DNA from: Thiorhodococcus sp.
GTDB taxonomy: Bacteria > Pseudomonadota > Gammaproteobacteria > Chromatiales > Chromatiaceae
Reading direction: 5' to 3'
NCBI GenBank assembly: GCA_029257385.1
Contig: JARIBS010000053.1
Coordinates: 1 to 40,937, forward strand
Length of the DNA stretch: 40,937 nt
A model generated the notes under the pieces. It saw nothing but the letters and a program-made list of their open reading frames with translations, was not told where the DNA came from and searched no databases. Positions 15,339 to 25,609 of this stretch are shown piece after piece. Positions within the stretch are counted from its first letter, which is position 1, and the number at the start of each line of letters is the position of its first letter. A program made the translations under genes and the position numbers.

Positions 15339-17570
15339 TTAGCCGTCTGCTGCGTCTGCCTTGGTTGATCCGGCAGCGTCCGAGTTAGCCGGCGCTCCTC
15401 GGAGGCGTTGTCCAGCCGGCTCGCGGTCCCACCAGTCAGGCAGCGATTGCGCCCCGCTTGGGATCAGATCGCTGAAAGCGAGCTGACGGATCTTGGCTGG
15501 CACCTCACAGGCTGGAGCCATCTCACGGTCCAAATCGAGCAGGCACTGAGGTCCAGACGGGGCCAGAAAGATCTCCGCCCCCATGGGCGGCAGTCGCAGC
15601 ATCGCCAGTGTCACGCCGTCGAGGACACCCTGCGTTTGCAGCAAACCATTGTGCAACTGGAAGCGGCTGAGTGCGCCCAATGTCAGCTTGCCGATGATGC
15701 CGTCGAATGGAGCCGGCTCGTAGCGCACATGACGCTTTCCGCGCTTGTCTCGCCACACAACCTTGCGCGTTGAGCGTGCCAATAGCCCTTCCTCGGTGAG
15801 GGCCTTCTGCAGGACGCGGATGTGTGGTCGCGATGATTGACGCTGTCCCTTCAGCATGCCCCTGATGCGGGTGAGGTCGAGGGACTGCTCAAGCGCGGCC
15901 TGTTGGCTGGCCTGTAGGGCGGCATAACGGGCTAGGCGTCGGTCGTAGAGTTCGAGTGCGACCCGCTCGGTCGGCAGCAGCATGGCGAGCTGCGCCGGGT
16001 CAGTGGGCGCGTCCTTTCCGACCATCGCGCGAAACGCCTGCAATGCCTCCCGCACCTCGGGGCTTTCGGCGCCAACATCGTGAGCATCGGTCGGTAGGAG
16101 ACCCAGATGGCGCAGCGCTGAAAGGGCGCGCGGTGGTGGTGTCAGCGGCTGGTCCTCGCCGTGGCTCAACAGTTCGGCGAGACGCGCCTTGTAGTGGCGG
16201 GCTTCGCCTGCCTCAAGTGGGCCGGTGATCAGCTTTTCAGGCACCAGCACGGCAGCGCTGATCTCATGGCGGAGTTCGACGGCCTCGCCAGGCTGATCCG
16301 GATCGAAGACCCACTGCGGCATATCGCCGCCGTTCAGGCCAAAGCCAACGCCGTACTTGGCCCGCACCATCGCCGGCTGCTCTTTGGAGCGTACCCGCCT
16401 GGCAAGGCTTTCGTAGAACTCGGCCCAGGTATAAGGCTGGGTCTGGCCCTTTCCGTCGCGGTAGAACATGCCCAGATTGCCGGTCACGACCGGGGAGTCG
16501 GCTGACAGCCCCCACTGGGACGAGACCGAGGGCGGCGACCAGACCGCGGACTCAGCGGGCACGGGCGAGCGGGCATCGAAGGTCGCTCGCGCCCCGAGGA
16601 CTCTGATGTCGCGACTCAGGCCATGGGTTTGCAGCTCAGAGGTCAGGCCGCGCCGCGCTAAGATGCGCGGCTCAGACGCTAACCCGAGAGACCGCGAGGG
16701 CAGCTGGAACATGGAAGCGGATCGAAGAATCGCGTGCGCCTCGCGCTCAGCCAGAGTGCCCTCGCCGATCGCCAGCCCCGGCTTCGGCTCCGGCAAGTCA
16801 CCGGGTGACAGCCGCGGCGCCTCGGACTGCTTGACGGCCAGTGTGTGACGGGCCTCGCCACGCGCCAACGCCAGGACCTTTCTGCCTTGCCCCTCGCCGA
16901 GGAAGTGGAAGAGGTAGTCCTCCTCGGGCGTCTTGGCGCCGGTCTCGACACTGAGATAGTGCTTCGCGAAAGCCAGCACGGCAAAGTTGTGACGCAGCAA
17001 CAGCAGACCCTCGTCGCTGGCGGCGCGCTGGCCGTCCACGGTCTCCTCAATGATGCGCCGGACCTGCCCGTCGCTGAAGACCCCATCACCCAGATTCATG
17101 CGCTCCCGGCCGGTCGTCGCATCCGCTTCGCTCGCCGCCAGCAACTGCGCGCCGAATCGCCGCATGATTCGCTGGAAGGTGCCGGGAATAAACTGCCAGA
17201 CTCCGGTCGCGGATCCGAGCTTGCCACTGCCCAGGGTCGGGCGGACGTAGTCGTTCCAGGTGCGCGCGCTTTCGTACTCTCCGGTTGCGAGCACTTGCCC
17301 GAGGCTGGCGCCGGTGCGCTCGCACACCTCCAGCAGGATGAGCATCTGTCGCGGCGAGATGTCCTGCGTCTGGTCATAATTGCGCGCCTGGTCGGCCGCC
17401 ATCGCGCGGTGTGCCGCGATGGCCTGCGCGTACGGACTCGGCTCGGCGACTGGCGTCGCGAGAAGACCCTCGGCCCCGGCCGGAAGGAACGCGCCGAGCG
17501 AGAGCGCAGCGACTAGGATCAATGGAACGGTGCTTGGCCTTTTCGTTGAGATCTGGAATTCCTGATACAT
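15339..17570 (-). CDS. Secreted lytic transglycosylase with C-terminal peptidoglycan-binding-like region
   Basis: The predicted protein has 743 residues from the ATG at 17570; the frame stays open further upstream but overlaps the divergent Uma2 gene and its promoter. Residues 11-33 (KRPSTVPLILVAALSLGAFLPAG) form a signal peptide. About 72-180 is an SLT-like domain: ISPRQMLILLEVCERTGAS, GEYESARTWNDYVRPTLG with a candidate catalytic Glu at 98-100, and ATGVWQFIPGTFQRIMRRFG. This type of enzyme cleaves the MurNAc-GlcNAc bond in the periplasm. The middle 250-500 is unassigned. The tail (about 590-670) has IRVLQKALTEEGLL and FDGIIGKLTLGALSRFQLHNGL, the repeat pattern of PG_binding_1-like domains. 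No good ribosome-binding site precedes the ATG, so the start is uncertain. A role in wall remodelling is inferred. Confidence 0.7.
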   Translation of the reverse strand: MYQEFQISTKRPSTVPLILVAALSLGAFLPAGAEGLLATPVAEPSPYAQAIAAHRAMAADQARNYDQTQDISPRQMLILLEVCERTGASLGQVLATGEYESARTWNDYVRPTLGSGKLGSATGVWQFIPGTFQRIMRRFGAQLLAASEADATTGRERMNLGDGVFSDGQVRRIIEETVDGQRAASDEGLLLLRHNFAVLAFAKHYLSVETGAKTPEEDYLFHFLGEGQGRKVLALARGEARHTLAVKQSEAPRLSPGDLPEPKPGLAIGEGTLAEREAHAILRSASMFQLPSRSLGLASEPRILARRGLTSELQTHGLSRDIRVLGARATFDARSPVPAESAVWSPPSVSSQWGLSADSPVVTGNLGMFYRDGKGQTQPYTWAEFYESLARRVRSKEQPAMVRAKYGVGFGLNGGDMPQWVFDPDQPGEAVELRHEISAAVLVPEKLITGPLEAGEARHYKARLAELLSHGEDQPLTPPPRALSALRHLGLLPTDAHDVGAESPEVREALQAFRAMVGKDAPTDPAQLAMLLPTERVALELYDRRLARYAALQASQQAALEQSLDLTRIRGMLKGQRQSSRPHIRVLQKALTEEGLLARSTRKVVWRDKRGKRHVRYEPAPFDGIIGKLTLGALSRFQLHNGLLQTQGVLDGVTLAMLRLPPMGAEIFLAPSGPQCLLDLDREMAPACEVPAKIRQLAFSDLIPSGAQSLPDWWDREPAGQRLRGAPANSDAAGSTKADAADG

Positions 17571-17738
17571 TTCTAATGGTTGGAATTGAGCGCAGAGACT
17601 GCGATACGCCCAGTATCGCTTATCTGGTGGACCGGAATCCAGGAAAGCCCCAAGCTGATCTCTTCCCGCTCGGTCGGTCGATGATCGAAAAACCCTGTCA
17701 GCAGCTATACTCGAGCGAAGCCATAGAGGAAACACTCG

Positions 17739-18338
17739 ATGTCGACGCAACCACAACTCTATGACAGCTTCGAGGACTATCTGGTCGCCGAGCGCGAGTG
17801 CATCGACGAGAAGCATGAGTATGTCGGCGGTCAGGTCTTTGCCATGACCGGGGCATCCTTCGATCACAATCTGATCACGACGAATATTGCCAGAGGACTC
17901 GGCAATCAATTGGAATCCGGCTCCTGCGCCGTATTGGTCAACGATATGCGGCTGCGCATCGAAACCGCCGATGCCTGCACCTATCCGGACGTGGTGGTGC
18001 TCTGCAATGCGCCGGCATTCCACGACGGGCGCCGCGATGTGATTACTGACGCGACGCTGCTGGTGGAGGTCCTCTCGCCCTCGACCGAGGGCTATGATCG
18101 CGGCGGCAAGTTCGCGCTCTATCGGGCACTGCCGGAGTTTCAACAGTATGTGCTCGTCGCCCAGGATCGGTTCGCCGTAGACGTCTTCACGCGCCAGCCA
18201 GACGACCGCTGGTTGCTCGAAGCAACCGCCGGCGCCGATGCCTCCATTGCGCTCGGGTCAATCGGCTGCACCCTGGCGCATGCAGCAATCTACGACAGTG
18301 TGCGATTCGACTCGCCGGATACCGAGACCGCACGATAG
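17739..18338 (+). CDS. Uma2 family (DUF820) putative endonuclease
   Basis: The protein has 199 residues. The core has the restriction-endonuclease-like layout of Uma2 proteins: HEYVGGQVFAMTGASFDHN at the N-terminal side, YPDVVVLC with the metal-binding Asp, LLVEVLSPSTEGYDRGGKFALYRALP with Glu and Lys, and EFQQYVLV. The start ATG is preceded by GAGGAA. Uma2 proteins are often duplicated in cyanobacteria and purple bacteria; DNA cleavage is proposed from fold, but a biological role is not established. It diverges from the lytic transglycosylase with about 170 bp between starts. Confidence 0.85.
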   Translation: MSTQPQLYDSFEDYLVAERECIDEKHEYVGGQVFAMTGASFDHNLITTNIARGLGNQLESGSCAVLVNDMRLRIETADACTYPDVVVLCNAPAFHDGRRDVITDATLLVEVLSPSTEGYDRGGKFALYRALPEFQQYVLVAQDRFAVDVFTRQPDDRWLLEATAGADASIALGSIGCTLAHAAIYDSVRFDSPDTETAR

Positions 18339-18402
18339 TCCTGCGCTGAATCACCTGCAGCAGCCTTGGAATCCGTCTGACAGGGGTGTACCGTCATTCC
18401 GT

Positions 18403-18420
18403 CATTCTTTGTAAAGAATG
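18403..18420. repeat. Short inverted repeat CATTCTTT-GT-AAAGAATG
   Basis: Perfect 8-bp arms with a 2-base centre lie 65 bp after the Uma2 stop and about 90 bp before talB. The loop is too short for a good transcript hairpin, so a protein-binding site is more likely than a terminator. Function is unknown. Confidence 0.3.
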
Positions 18421-18446
18421 GCAGAATCAGATGCCAATCCAATTAG

Positions 18447-18509
18447 TGGCTACATGCGTGCAGCCACCATCATTGACTGCCCGCAACAGCGGGGTTTCTC
18501 GCGGAGGAA
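18447..18509 (+). promoter_or_regulatory. Two-hairpin leader of talB (matches leader of the PIN gene)
   Basis: Hairpin 1 is TGGCTACAT against GTGCAGCCA (18447-18467). After about 12 bases comes hairpin 2, CCCGC-AACA-GCGGG (18480-18493), then GTTTCTCGCGGAGGA with the ribosome-binding site. A second copy of this arrangement precedes the PIN-domain gene at 32794-32853. The first 21 bases of the two copies agree at 15 positions, and all six differences are transitions. The GCGGGGTTT-TCGCG-AGGA block is also shared. This looks like a common structured 5' untranslated region, perhaps a regulatory RNA element controlling translation or attenuation. Confidence 0.45.
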
Positions 18510-18512
18510 CTG

Positions 18513-19484
18513 ATGAACAAGCTCCACCAGCTCAAGAGTATGACCACGGTTGTCGCGGACACGGGCGATTTCGAAGCCATCGTCGACTATCAGCCCCAAG
18601 ACGCCACGACAAACCCTTCACTGATCTATAAAGCTGCGCAGATGCAGCAATATCGCGGCCTGGTCGAGGATGCGCTCCAGTTCGGCCAGGAGCGGGGCGG
18701 CTCGGACGCAAGCGCGCAAACACGCTGGACCATGGACAAGCTGGCGGTCAATTTCGGCTCAGAGATCCTCAAGATCGTTCCGGGGCGTGTATCGACTGAG
18801 ATCGACGCACGACTCTCGTTCGACACCCAAGCGACCCAACAGCGGGCCGAAGCGCTGGTTGGGCTCTACGAGGAGGCGGGGATCGACCCGAGGTCGCGCG
18901 TGCTATTTAAGATCGCATCCACCTGGGAAGGCATTCGTGCCGCCGAAGCGCTGGAGCGCCAGGGCATCCACTGCAATCTAACCCTCCTGTTTGGCTTTCC
19001 GCAGGCGGTTGCGGCCGCTGAGGCGGGCGTCACACTCATCTCGCCCTTTGTCGGGCGTATTCTGGACTGGTACAAGGACGCTGAAAATGTCGCGGGCTAT
19101 CCGGCGGGAGAGGACCCCGGCGTCCTATCCGTGACCCAGATCTTCAACTACTACAAGCGACATGGCTATGACACCGTCGTCATGGGTGCGAGCTTCCGCA
19201 ATCTAGACGAGATTCTGGAGCTGGCGGGCTGCGACTATCTCACCATCTCACCCGCCCTGCTCGGTGAGCTGGCATCCGCCGAAGGCGATGTCCCCCGCAA
19301 GCTCGACGCACAACAGGCGTTGACCATGGACATTCCCAAGGTCACCTTCGACGAGTCAAGCTTCCGCTGGGACATGAACGAAGATGCCATGGCAACCGAG
19401 AAGCTCGCCGAAGGCATCCGGCTGTTCTCCGCCGACACCCGCAAGCTCGAGCAATTCGCTCACGAGGTACGCCAGAGTTACTAG
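18513..19484 (+). CDS. talB: Transaldolase
   Basis: Transaldolase moves a dihydroxyacetone unit between sugar phosphates (sedoheptulose-7-phosphate and glyceraldehyde-3-phosphate to erythrose-4-phosphate and fructose-6-phosphate) in the non-oxidative pentose phosphate pathway. The 323-residue length fits the TalA/TalB class. Visible landmarks are the DATTNPSL motif at 30-37, the Schiff-base lysine K133 in [34 protein letters not shown] and [13 protein letters not shown] lies 6 bases before the ATG. It is preceded by the two-hairpin leader and ended by a strong terminator, so it is probably monocistronic. Confidence 0.95.
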   Translation: MNKLHQLKSMTTVVADTGDFEAIVDYQPQDATTNPSLIYKAAQMQQYRGLVEDALQFGQERGGSDASAQTRWTMDKLAVNFGSEILKIVPGRVSTEIDARLSFDTQATQQRAEALVGLYEEAGIDPRSRVLFKIASTWEGIRAAEALERQGIHCNLTLLFGFPQAVAAAEAGVTLISPFVGRILDWYKDAENVAGYPAGEDPGVLSVTQIFNYYKRHGYDTVVMGASFRNLDEILELAGCDYLTISPALLGELASAEGDVPRKLDAQQALTMDIPKVTFDESSFRWDMNEDAMATEKLAEGIRLFSADTRKLEQFAHEVRQSY

Positions 19485-19558
19485 GTTCGCCGCGCGCCAT
19501 CACCTGATCGACATGCAACGGCAACCGAACTTTCAACGTGGCGGCGTCAAGCACTAAT

Positions 19559-19587
19559 AAAAAAGCCCCGCAGAGCGGGGCTTTTTT
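19559..19587. terminator. Bidirectional rho-independent terminator
   Basis: AAAAAA precedes GCCCCGC-AGA-GCGGGGC (19565-19581), which is followed by TTTTTT. The symmetric A-run and T-run make it work on both strands, ending talB from the left and groEL from the right. Confidence 0.93.
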
Positions 19588-19610
19588 ACCTACCTACATG
19601 GGAGCTGGAC

Positions 19611-21257
<1,647 letters not shown>

Positions 21258-21348
21258 TTAAAATTCCTCGATTGAATGCGGTTGTTGAATTGGCCGGTTA
21301 GCGGTGTGATCACGCTTTAACGACATCGATTTCGGGCGTGGAAGGCGT

Positions 21349-21639
21349 TTAGCCCTCGACGACACCCATGATGTCTTCCTCGCGCATGACCAGGAAATCC
21401 TGACCATCGAGCTTGACTTCGGTGCCGGAATACTTACCAAAGAGGACACGGTCGCCGACTTTGACGTCGAGTGGGCGACTCTCGCCGCTGTCGAGAATCT
21501 TGCCCTTACCAACGGCGATGACCTCGCCCTGAATCGGCTTTTCGGCCGCGGAATCTGGAATCACGATGCCGCCGGCAGTCGTGCGCTCTTCTTCCATGCG
21601 ACGGACGACGACGCGGTCATGCAAAGGACGGATATTCAT
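21349..21639 (-). CDS. groES: Co-chaperonin GroES (Hsp10)
   Basis: The 96-residue protein is the heptameric lid of Gro[16 protein letters not shown], the mobile-loop region [19 protein letters not shown] and [15 protein letters not shown] are all present. The ATG at 21639 has GAGGAG 7 bases upstream and gives the normal family length; a longer frame from 21714 would start inside the CIRCE operator and is rejected. Confidence 0.97.
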   Translation of the reverse strand: MNIRPLHDRVVVRRMEEERTTAGGIVIPDSAAEKPIQGEVIAVGKGKILDSGESRPLDVKVGDRVLFGKYSGTEVKLDGQDFLVMREEDIMGVVEG

Positions 21640-21707
21640 GGAGATGCTCCTCGTGTGGTTGAGAAGTGGTTGTCGAGTGTCCGCGAAGCGGGAGTGACGC
21701 CCGGCTG

Positions 21708-21734
21708 TTAGCACTCACCGGTAGCGAGTGCTAA
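21708..21734 (-). promoter_or_regulatory. CIRCE operator (HrcA binding site)
   Basis: A perfect TTAGCACTC-N9-GAGTGCTAA inverted repeat lies 69-95 bp upstream of the groES start. This is the CIRCE consensus, bound by the HrcA repressor, which releases when GroEL is occupied by unfolded protein. Heat-shock control of groESL by HrcA is therefore strongly predicted. No hrcA gene is in the window. Confidence 0.95.
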
Positions 21735-21784
21735 TGGTAGAGCCTAATCGTCAGGTGTCAAGGGTTGACTGCTGGGGTTTCGAG

Positions 21785-23887
21785 TCACAGACCTGGGTCC
21801 GGCTGTGCGCCAGAGAGCTTCTCGACCTCGCAAAGCGCCGATTTGAAGGGTGGAAATCCGCTGATGGGGTCGAGGTGGCGATCATCGGTCAGCTCGTTGA
21901 CGTTGGCGCTGTTGCAACCATGCGTGCAATGCACCACGCCTGGCTTGATGCGCTCGGTCACCCGCGCGATGAACCGCACGGCCCCACGCGCCGAGCGCAC
22001 CAGAACCGGCTCGGCATCAACGATGCCGCGAGGCTCGGCATCATGCGGATGGATCTCCACCAGTGGATTGGGGACCGCGCGGCGCATCCGCTCGATGTAC
22101 TGATGCTGCGAATGGGTGTCGAACTTGGTGCGCGCTCCGCTGGTTAGCACCAGCGGAAAATCGCGCGCGATCTCGGGCGTCGAGACGGGACTTTCCGCAG
22201 GCTCACGATAGACCGGCAGACCGTCATATCCAGCCTCGCGCAGCTCGGCGGAGTCGAACTCGACCTTGCCGCTGGCGGTCGGAAAGCCCCGCAATCGGTA
22301 GAGTCGGTCGGCGTCGAGAAAACCATGATCGACGAGGTCGTCGATCGCCTCAGCATAGACGGTCACACCGTCCGGACTGGAGTAGATCTCTTTGCGGATG
22401 TCCTTCGGGATACCTTTCGCCGCCTCTGCCCAGGACGCTTCTAGATCGCCATGCCAGAACTGATCGCCCATCCCGAGACGCTGGCCGATCTCCAGGAAAA
22501 TCGCACCATCGGGGCGCGCCTCGCCCTTGGGTGCGACCAGGGCGCGTCGATAACGCAGCTCGCCCTGATACGCGCAGCCCGGATAGGCGATCAGCGCCGG
22601 GCGCTCCAAATTGGTCGCCGCCGGCAGGACGATATCGGCCTGCAAGGTCGCCGGATTATGGAAAAAATCCGTCGCCACGAAGAAATCCAGCGCGGCCAGT
22701 GCCTGCTCCATCCGCTTGGAGTTCGGCCACATGGCGGTATTGATGCCCATGGCGACCAGCGCGCGGATCTGCTGGGGCTGCCCGTCGAGGATGCAATCAG
22801 GCAGCAGCATGCTCTGGGCCGCAGGCCAGTAGCGCGTCCACACCGGGAAGACCTCGTCACCGATACGCGGCGGCAGATGCGTGCGACAGTAATCAAAGCG
22901 TTCGATCGGCTTCGGCAACACCTTGTCGTTGAAGAACCGATTGCCGCCCTCGCGGTCGAGATTGCCCGTCACCGCCGAGAGCAGGATGATCGCTCGGTGG
23001 TTCTGAAAGCCATTGCTGTGCTGCACCGTCGCCGTTGGAGAGAGCACGATCTGGGCGGGGTCTGATGTGGCAAACAGCTCCACCGCGGCGCGCAAGTCCT
23101 GCTCGTCGATCCCGCAGATCTCCGCCACGCGCTCCGGCGTGAACGCCCGAACATAGTCCTGGAATGCCGCGACACCGCTGCACCATTCGTCCAGAAAGCC
23201 CTGATCCTGCCAGCCATTGGCGAAGATCAGATGATGGAACCCGAGCGCGAGCGCACCATCGGTGCCTGGGCGGATCTGGAGGTGGATGTCGGCCTGATCG
23301 ACCATCGGCGTGCGGCGCGGGTCCACCACGATCATGCGCCGACCGGGCTTGAGCTTGACGAGCGGATGAGTGTCGAACGGCGGGATGGAGCCGCGCGGGT
23401 TGGTCGACCAGATGAGATGGCAGCGGGTCTTGTGCGAGACGACGGTCGAGGTGGTTTTGATCTTGTAGCCGAAGGTCACCTTCTCAGCGACCATGGTTGC
23501 GGAAAAACAGCAGCCGCTCTCGGTCATGTAGTTGGGTGAGCCGAAGGTGTGCGCGAGGCGCTGGAGCTGAGGCCGCGCCTCTTTGGTGTAGCCGGCGAAA
23601 AAAGCCACTGCGGAGGCACCATGCATACCCTTAACGTCGTCTAGACGCGCGGCGATCCAGTTCAGTGCCGTGTCCCATGAGATGCGCTCGAACTCACCGC
23701 TCCCCGGCGGCCCAATGCGCTTGAGTGGATAGAGGATGCGCTCGGGATGATTGCGCCGATCAATCTGCACATAGCAGCGCGGACAATCTGGTCCTTTGAC
23801 AGCGACCGGCTCCCCGCGCTCGTCTATTTGGACCTGAACGGGGCAGTTGGCGTCGCATTCGTAACAGGTGCTGGGCTTGATCGGCAT
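21785..23887 (-). CDS. Single-subunit cytoplasmic molybdopterin (Mo/W bis-PGD) oxidoreductase
   Basis: The predicted protein has 700 residues from the ATG at 23887 (a longer frame to 24064 adds no family sequence). The N-terminus carries Cys8-x2-Cys11-x3-Cys15-x19-Cys35, a [4Fe-4S] motif. HPERILYPLKRIG and WERISWDTAL-type segments, IVVDPRRTP, and a C-terminal cofactor domain (about 580-690) place it in the DMSO reductase/COG0243 family. GSPNYMTESGCCFS (116-129) holds the likely metal ligand, Cys126 or Cys127. No Tat signal is present, and no iron-sulfur or membrane-anchor subunit adjoins, so it should act in the cytoplasm. This layout resembles acetylene hydratase (single subunit, Cys ligand, same opening motifs), although polysulfide/thiosulfate reductase-type catalytic subunits are related as well. 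Substrate is unknown. Confidence 0.8.
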   Translation of the reverse strand: MPIKPSTCYECDANCPVQVQIDERGEPVAVKGPDCPRCYVQIDRRNHPERILYPLKRIGPPGSGEFERISWDTALNWIAARLDDVKGMHGASAVAFFAGYTKEARPQLQRLAHTFGSPNYMTESGCCFSATMVAEKVTFGYKIKTTSTVVSHKTRCHLIWSTNPRGSIPPFDTHPLVKLKPGRRMIVVDPRRTPMVDQADIHLQIRPGTDGALALGFHHLIFANGWQDQGFLDEWCSGVAAFQDYVRAFTPERVAEICGIDEQDLRAAVELFATSDPAQIVLSPTATVQHSNGFQNHRAIILLSAVTGNLDREGGNRFFNDKVLPKPIERFDYCRTHLPPRIGDEVFPVWTRYWPAAQSMLLPDCILDGQPQQIRALVAMGINTAMWPNSKRMEQALAALDFFVATDFFHNPATLQADIVLPAATNLERPALIAYPGCAYQGELRYRRALVAPKGEARPDGAIFLEIGQRLGMGDQFWHGDLEASWAEAAKGIPKDIRKEIYSSPDGVTVYAEAIDDLVDHGFLDADRLYRLRGFPTASGKVEFDSAELREAGYDGLPVYREPAESPVSTPEIARDFPLVLTSGARTKFDTHSQHQYIERMRRAVPNPLVEIHPHDAEPRGIVDAEPVLVRSARGAVRFIARVTERIKPGVVHCTHGCNSANVNELTDDRHLDPISGFPPFKSALCEVEKLSGAQPDPGL

Positions 23888-24445
23888 GGTCTTGGTTCTC
23901 TCGGGTCCTCGGGGCGTGGCGTCCAAATCGAACGGCCATATGATGCGTCGCCCATCTGAAAACCCACGTTCGGTCTCAATGATATCGTGCGGAAATCGGC
24001 ACCATGGACGCGCGACTACAGATGGCGGCACGTCCGCGATGATCCACCCGATCGGTGGATACATTCGCTAGATGCGCGGTATCGAGAATCGGATCGGCTT
24101 TCGTCCGGATTCTCAACTCTGGGTCATTTATGGGAGATTCAAGACGGGCCTGAACGTTACCGCCTGCCGAGGATTGATTTCCGCTTTTCGGCAAGGCCTT
24201 CGGTTCCAAAACCAAGCTGAACAGACAAAGGCTGGAGCAAGCCGAGGCATTGATGCAGAATCTGCTCTCCGTATCCCGGACCCTGCTTAAGTCCATCGCC
24301 TTGCTTGAGCAGGATAATGAAGCGCTAGCGGCCCTGTTTAAACGCACGCTCTAGCGGACGATCTAAAGACCTGAAACTCAGGTCCGGAGCCACTCAGATC
24401 ACGACATCCAAACCCGATTACCAAGGCTACGGAATCGTCAACCTG
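23888..24445. other. Divergent intergenic region with a possible gene remnant
   Basis: This 558-bp stretch separates the molybdopterin enzyme from the divergent phosphodiesterase. ATCCACC-CGATC-GGTGGAT (24042-24060) is a 7-bp inverted repeat, a possible operator. On the plus strand an open frame from 24178 to TAG at 24352-24354 encodes about 58 residues rich in Leu, Gln and Glu (FGKAFGSKTKL, LEQAEALMQNLL, LLEQDNEALAALFKR). It looks like a helical protein tail but has no normal start codon near its beginning, so it may be a decayed or truncated gene. Nothing else was recognised. Confidence 0.35.
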
Positions 24446-25588
24446 ATGAGCAGCATCATTCAGGGGCGAGGCGGCCATAGCGACTACCCGGCCCTAGAGT
24501 TGCTGCCAGTCGATGAGTTGGCGGAAGCGACTAATGTCGTTCTGTTGGTCGTCGATGGGCTGGGGGCGCACTGGCTCGCCCGACGTGCGCCCGAGAGCCT
24601 GCTGGCCAGGTCGACACGCGGCGCCATCACCTCAGTGTTCCCGTCTACCACGGCGGCGGCGATCCCGACCTATCTCACCGGAGACGCCCCGCTCCAGCAT
24701 GGCCTGACCGGCTGGTTCACCTATTTTCGCGAGCTCGGCTGCGTCATGACGGTCCTGCCGGGCGCGCCACGCTATGGCGGCGTGTCCTATCGGCGCGCCG
24801 GTATCGACCCGTTGCGCCTGTTCGCCAACGTCTCGGTATTCGATCGCATTGAGACGCGCGGCATCGCCGTCTCGCCCCGGTTTATCGCCCACTCGGATTT
24901 CAATCGGGCGCACACTGGACGAGGCGAGATTCTCACCTTCGAGACGCTCGAGGAGATGTTTCAACAAACGCTCCGGGTGTTGCGACCGACACAGCGCTGG
25001 GGACGCGCGCGCCACCCGATCGAGTCCAAGTATCTCTACCTCTACTGGCCACAACTCGACACGCTAGGGCATGCGCAGGGCATGGAAAGCGCTGCGGCTC
25101 TGACGCATTTTGCCGAGATTGACCAGGCTATCGCTGACTTCCTCGCGGCCGCGAACGGCACGGATACGCTATTGCTGGTGTGCGCGGACCACGGCCAGAT
25201 CGATACCGAACCCGATGCTCTGATCGATCTCGAGCAGCATCGCGACCTCGCCGACTGCCTGCTACTGCCACTCTGTGGCGAGCCTCGGGCGGCATTCTGC
25301 TACCTGCGCCCGGATGCCGTGGCGCGCTTTGAGGACTACTGTCAGGGTGAACTAGCGGGGCTTGTCGACTTGGTCCCAAGCCAACAGCTCGTCGAGGACG
25401 GCTACTTCGGGCAGGGCGCGATGCACCCCAGCTTCATGGACCGGGTAGGCGACTATTGCCTCTTGCCACGCGGCAAAGGCGTCATCCAGCACCGCCTGCC
25501 GAGCGAGCAGCCGCACCCTCAGACTGGGGTCCATGGGGGCTTGAGCGAAGCCGAACTCATGGTCCCGCTCTGCGTGCTGCACGCTTGA
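24446..25588 (+). CDS. Type I phosphodiesterase/nucleotide pyrophosphatase (alkaline phosphatase superfamily)
   Basis: The frame gives 380 residues from ATG 24446. VVLLVVDGLGAHWL (about 31-44) carries the first metal-binding Asp. SVFPSTTAAAIPTYLTG holds the nucleophile Thr, and HGLTGWFTYFRELG follows. LYWPQLDTLGHAQG and VCADHGQI provide the Asp/His ligands of the second metal site, and HGGLSEAELMVPL closes the fold. Such enzymes hydrolyse phosphodiesters or nucleotide pyrophosphates; the substrate is not known. No signal peptide. In-frame codons just upstream encode KPDYQGYGIVNL directly before the Met, which looks like conserved family sequence, so the true start may be upstream at a rare codon. 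It converges on sufT with 21 bp between stops. Confidence 0.8.
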   Translation: MSSIIQGRGGHSDYPALELLPVDELAEATNVVLLVVDGLGAHWLARRAPESLLARSTRGAITSVFPSTTAAAIPTYLTGDAPLQHGLTGWFTYFRELGCVMTVLPGAPRYGGVSYRRAGIDPLRLFANVSVFDRIETRGIAVSPRFIAHSDFNRAHTGRGEILTFETLEEMFQQTLRVLRPTQRWGRARHPIESKYLYLYWPQLDTLGHAQGMESAAALTHFAEIDQAIADFLAAANGTDTLLLVCADHGQIDTEPDALIDLEQHRDLADCLLLPLCGEPRAAFCYLRPDAVARFEDYCQGELAGLVDLVPSQQLVEDGYFGQGAMHPSFMDRVGDYCLLPRGKGVIQHRLPSEQPHPQTGVHGGLSEAELMVPLCVLHA

Positions 25589-25609
25589 GTGCAACACGGA
25601 TCAGGCGGC

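Noticed and set aside
17571..18143. N-terminal extension of the lytic transglycosylase frame
   Set aside because: It overlaps the Uma2 gene on the other strand and the signal peptide begins only near 17570.
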